Part shown: piece by piece, positions 5,332 through 7,377 of the stretch
How the letters are laid out: the number at the start of each line of letters is the position of its first letter
Numbering within the stretch: position 1 is the first letter of the stretch
Source: Thermotogaceae bacterium
Lineage (GTDB): Bacteria; Thermotogota; Thermotogae; B21-G9; HyVt-16
DNA length: 7,377 nucleotides
Assembly (NCBI GenBank): GCA_011043375.1
Contig: DQYP01000140.1
Span: 1-7,377, forward strand
Reading direction: 5' to 3'
Notes under the pieces: model-generated
What the model saw: only the letters and a program-made list of their open reading frames with translations
What the model was told of the DNA's origin: nothing
The model's database searches: none
Translations under genes and position numbers: made by a program

Positions 5332-7134
5332 ATGGGTAAAATAGCAGCAATATTGCCTAATGAATATCTTGAACATTTAACAAGAAAATTAGTCGAAGAA
5401 AAAGGCCTTGAAAATATAGAAGTTCATTTAGGTGATCTCTATCAAGGCTTAACTATAGTTGATAACTCAAACGATATTGATGTTATTATCAGCCGTGGAG
5501 GAACCGCTGATCTTCTAAAAAAGAATACTAATATTCCAGTTGTTTATATAAGAGTCCACCTTGCTGACATTCTTAAGCTAATAAGTTCAGCTTTTTATAT
5601 GAAAAAGAAAATACTTTTCGCAGGATTTGATAAAATTTTCGAAGACGCCGGTACTCTTAAAACTCTTGAAATGTTGATTGGCACAAACATTAAACAACTA
5701 AACTTATATGGTCTCAAATCTTTGTCTGAAGAATTTAAGGAATATGTTGTCATTGCAGACACAGTGAATTTTGAAATAGCCACTGAAAATGGTCTTGAAG
5801 CTTATCTAATTGAATCCGGCGAAGAAGCTATCATGGAAGCAATAAATAATGCCCTTCAAATACAAGAATATGTCAATTTTGAAAAAAAGAAAAGAGAGGA
5901 AATCCTTAATATTGTAAACAGCGTTGATTTTGGCATGATTTATGTGAGTCCCGAGGAAAATGTAATATCCAACGAAATAGCCAATAAATATCTTGGAAAT
6001 TTGAAAAAGAACTTTTTAGAAAAAATTAGGAACCAAAAGAGCTACGAAGAGGTTTTCTCCCAAGGAAATGAGAAATATTACGTGGACTTAAAAAGTTTAA
6101 ATGAAGGCAGAAAAATAATCACAATAAGAAAAGCCATAGAACTCGAAAAAGCTGAACGCTATATTCGAAAAAATCTTAGAGCAAAGGGATTTGTCGCCAA
6201 ACATACATTTGAAGATATCATTGGCAAATCGGAAATGTTGAAAAGAGTAATAATCAAAGCGAAGAGTTTTGCCCAAAGTGATGCCAATGTCATACTATTT
6301 GGAGAAAGTGGATCTGGGAAGGAGCTTTTCGCTCAAAGTATACATAATGCAAGTCCCAGAAAGGGGAACCCTTTTGTAGCGATAAACTGTGCAACTCTCC
6401 CAAAAGACCTTCTTGAAAGTGAGCTCTTTGGTTATGTTGAAGGAGCTTTTACAGGAGCTAAAAAAGAGAAAATGGGACTTTTTGAACTTGCCCATAAAGG
6501 AACACTGTTCCTTGATGAAATTGATCAGATCCCTTTTGAATTACAGGGAAAATTGCTCAGAGCTATCGAAGAAAAAGAGATACTGAAAGTTGGCGGGAGT
6601 TCTCTTGTACCAGTAGATACAAGAATTATATCTGCAACAAACATAGATCCAGAAATTTTAATCAGAAACAATAAGCTGAGACTGGATCTATATTCAAGAC
6701 TCAGCGTTTTACTATTAAGAATTCCCCCTCTAAGAGAAAGGCGGGAAGACATATCAGAATTATTAGGGTACTTTATTAGGATTTTTGAGCAGAAATATTC
6801 TGTTAAGGTTCCCAAACCTGATGAAGAAAAAATAAAAAAACTTATGGATTATTCTTGGCCTGGAAATGTAAGAGAATTACAGAATTTCGTTGAGAGAATC
6901 ACAATTTTATACGGCACAGATTCATTTGAAGAAGCTTTTTGCGAATTTGAAGATCTTTTAGAAAGTGATCATTTGGCAATCAATCATAATGAACCCATTT
7001 TAAAAGAAATTGAGGCTCAGCTAGTGCAAATTCTCATCAAAAAAGGGAATTTCACCAAAACTGAAATAGCAAAGTTACTTGGTGTTAGCCGAACTTATTT
7101 GTGGAGAAAATTAAAAGAACTAGGCCTAGAATAG
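5332..7134 (+). CDS. Sigma-54-dependent transcriptional activator with PrpR-type sensor domain
   Basis: This 600-residue protein is a bacterial enhancer-binding protein, the likely activator of the divergent operon. Residues 1 to about 175 form a PrpR_N sensor (IISRGGTADLLKK at 52-64, IPVVYIRV at 68-75), a domain that binds small molecules in the propionate regulator PrpR. Residues about 186-275 look like a degenerate PAS domain. The AAA+ domain (about 294-525) has Walker A GESGSGKE (324-331), the sigma-54 contact loop GAFTGA (371-376), Walker B TLFLDEID (391-398), the arginine-finger segment LRLDLYSRLSV (449-459) and WPGNVREL (509-516). The C-terminus holds a Fis-type helix-turn-helix (TKTEIAKLLGVSRTYLWRKL, 575-594). 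There is no receiver domain, so control is probably by direct ligand binding. The ATG follows GAGGTG by 5 bases. The ligand is unknown; the transported acid or its 4-phosphate is the likely inducer. Confidence 0.93.
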   Translation: MGKIAAILPNEYLEHLTRKLVEEKGLENIEVHLGDLYQGLTIVDNSNDIDVIISRGGTADLLKKNTNIPVVYIRVHLADILKLISSAFYMKKKILFAGFDKIFEDAGTLKTLEMLIGTNIKQLNLYGLKSLSEEFKEYVVIADTVNFEIATENGLEAYLIESGEEAIMEAINNALQIQEYVNFEKKKREEILNIVNSVDFGMIYVSPEENVISNEIANKYLGNLKKNFLEKIRNQKSYEEVFSQGNEKYYVDLKSLNEGRKIITIRKAIELEKAERYIRKNLRAKGFVAKHTFEDIIGKSEMLKRVIIKAKSFAQSDANVILFGESGSGKELFAQSIHNASPRKGNPFVAINCATLPKDLLESELFGYVEGAFTGAKKEKMGLFELAHKGTLFLDEIDQIPFELQGKLLRAIEEKEILKVGGSSLVPVDTRIISATNIDPEILIRNNKLRLDLYSRLSVLLLRIPPLRERREDISELLGYFIRIFEQKYSVKVPKPDEEKIKKLMDYSWPGNVRELQNFVERITILYGTDSFEEAFCEFEDLLESDHLAINHNEPILKEIEAQLVQILIKKGNFTKTEIAKLLGVSRTYLWRKLKELGLE

Positions 7135-7196
7135 CTATAAAAACAAACTTAAGATGCCAAAAAGTAAAGGAAGTAAAGCAAAATTGAAAGTTATAA

Positions 7197-7274
7197 CTTT
7201 GCTATCGGCACTTCTGGATAGGCGGTTGAAATTGCCTTCGAATAACTTCGAGATATAACCAACGAATAGCAAAG
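7197..7274. repeat. Inverted repeat with inner hairpin in the gap after the regulator
   Basis: CTTTGCTAT (7197-7205) is perfectly complementary to ATAGCAAAG (7266-7274). Two further pairs (7206-7207 with 7263-7264) form if A7265 bulges out. Between the arms GGCGGT (7221-7226) can pair with ATTGCC (7231-7236), using two G-T wobbles, around a TGAA loop. The rest of the 7135-7339 gap shows no credible gene and no T-tract terminator. The repeat could be a structured leader of the next gene, a small RNA, or the remains of a mobile element; the sequence does not decide. Confidence 0.35.
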
Positions 7275-7339
7275 CTTGCAGCTAAATCAAATTCTCAGTG
7301 ATTATGCTTTTAAAACTGAATATTTAAGGGGGGATTTCT

Positions 7340-7377
7340 GTGATTTTTGGGTATAACGATGAAGATCCCATTTGTGA
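7340..7377 (+). CDS. Start of an unidentified gene, cut by the window edge
   Basis: A GTG at 7340 is preceded by AAGGGGGGAT (7326-7335), with a 6-base spacer between the G-run and the start. An in-frame stop (TAA, 7325-7327) lies just upstream, so GTG is the first usable start. Twelve complete codons are visible (MIFGYNDEDPIC) before the sequence ends. This is too little to identify a family. It runs in the same direction as the regulator, 205 bases after it, with no terminator seen in between. TTGCAG near 7276 and GATTAT about 18 bases further on form only a poor promoter match. Confidence 0.5.
   Translation, partial: MIFGYNDEDPIC

Noticed and set aside
7120..7138. Adjacent palindromes CTAGGCCTAG and ATAGCTAT at the end of the regulator gene, considered as a terminator
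   Set aside because: Neither has a loop suited to a stable hairpin and no T-tract follows; the next bases are A-rich.
7154..7258. 34-codon ORF starting with ATG (MPKSKGSKAKLKV...)
   Set aside because: There is no Shine-Dalgarno sequence before the ATG, the composition reflects the local A-rich DNA, and it runs into the inverted-repeat region. Kept only as a remote possibility.

Overview
The window holds one complete catabolic transcription unit and its divergently transcribed regulator. The DNA is AT-rich. Three of the five operon genes start with TTG behind strong Shine-Dalgarno sequences. The organism looks like an anaerobic, AT-rich bacterium; the style of the secretion signal and the frequent TTG starts suggest Thermotogota or a related lineage, but a clostridial Firmicute cannot be excluded from the sequence alone.

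Layout. On the minus strand, read from right to left, lie a DUF1537-family four-carbon acid sugar kinase (DtnK/OtnK type, 5172-3949), a PdxA2-type dehydrogenase (3971-2997), and the three parts of a TRAP transporter: the binding protein DctP (2980-2009), the small membrane subunit DctQ (1969-1472) and the large membrane subunit DctM (1475-198). The genes overlap or sit at most 39 bases apart. The unit ends in a clean intrinsic terminator (178-147). On the plus strand, starting 159 bases from the kinase, is a 600-residue sigma-54 activator with a PrpR-type N-terminal sensor (5332-7134). Downstream lie a gene-poor stretch of about 200 bases with a long inverted repeat, and the first codons of another plus-strand gene cut off by the window edge (7340-7377).

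How it works (inference from family knowledge). The TRAP system would import a small hydroxy-acid using an ion gradient. The kinase would phosphorylate it at O4, and PdxA2 would oxidise and decarboxylate it to dihydroxyacetone phosphate, CO2 and NADH. The kinase plus PdxA2 pair, without an extra dehydrogenase, isomerase or aldolase, is the arrangement known for D-threonate. D-threonate is therefore the best guess, with other four-carbon acid sugars possible. The regulator would sense the substrate or an intermediate through its PrpR_N domain.

The 159-base divergent region is the densest part. It carries a good sigma-70-like promoter facing the operon, a sigma-54-like -24/-12 element one base short of standard spacing, a perfect TATAAT facing the regulator that lies inside the operon promoter, and a 15-base palindrome directly before the regulator's ribosome binding site. 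No RNA genes, CRISPR arrays or mobile elements were recognised.
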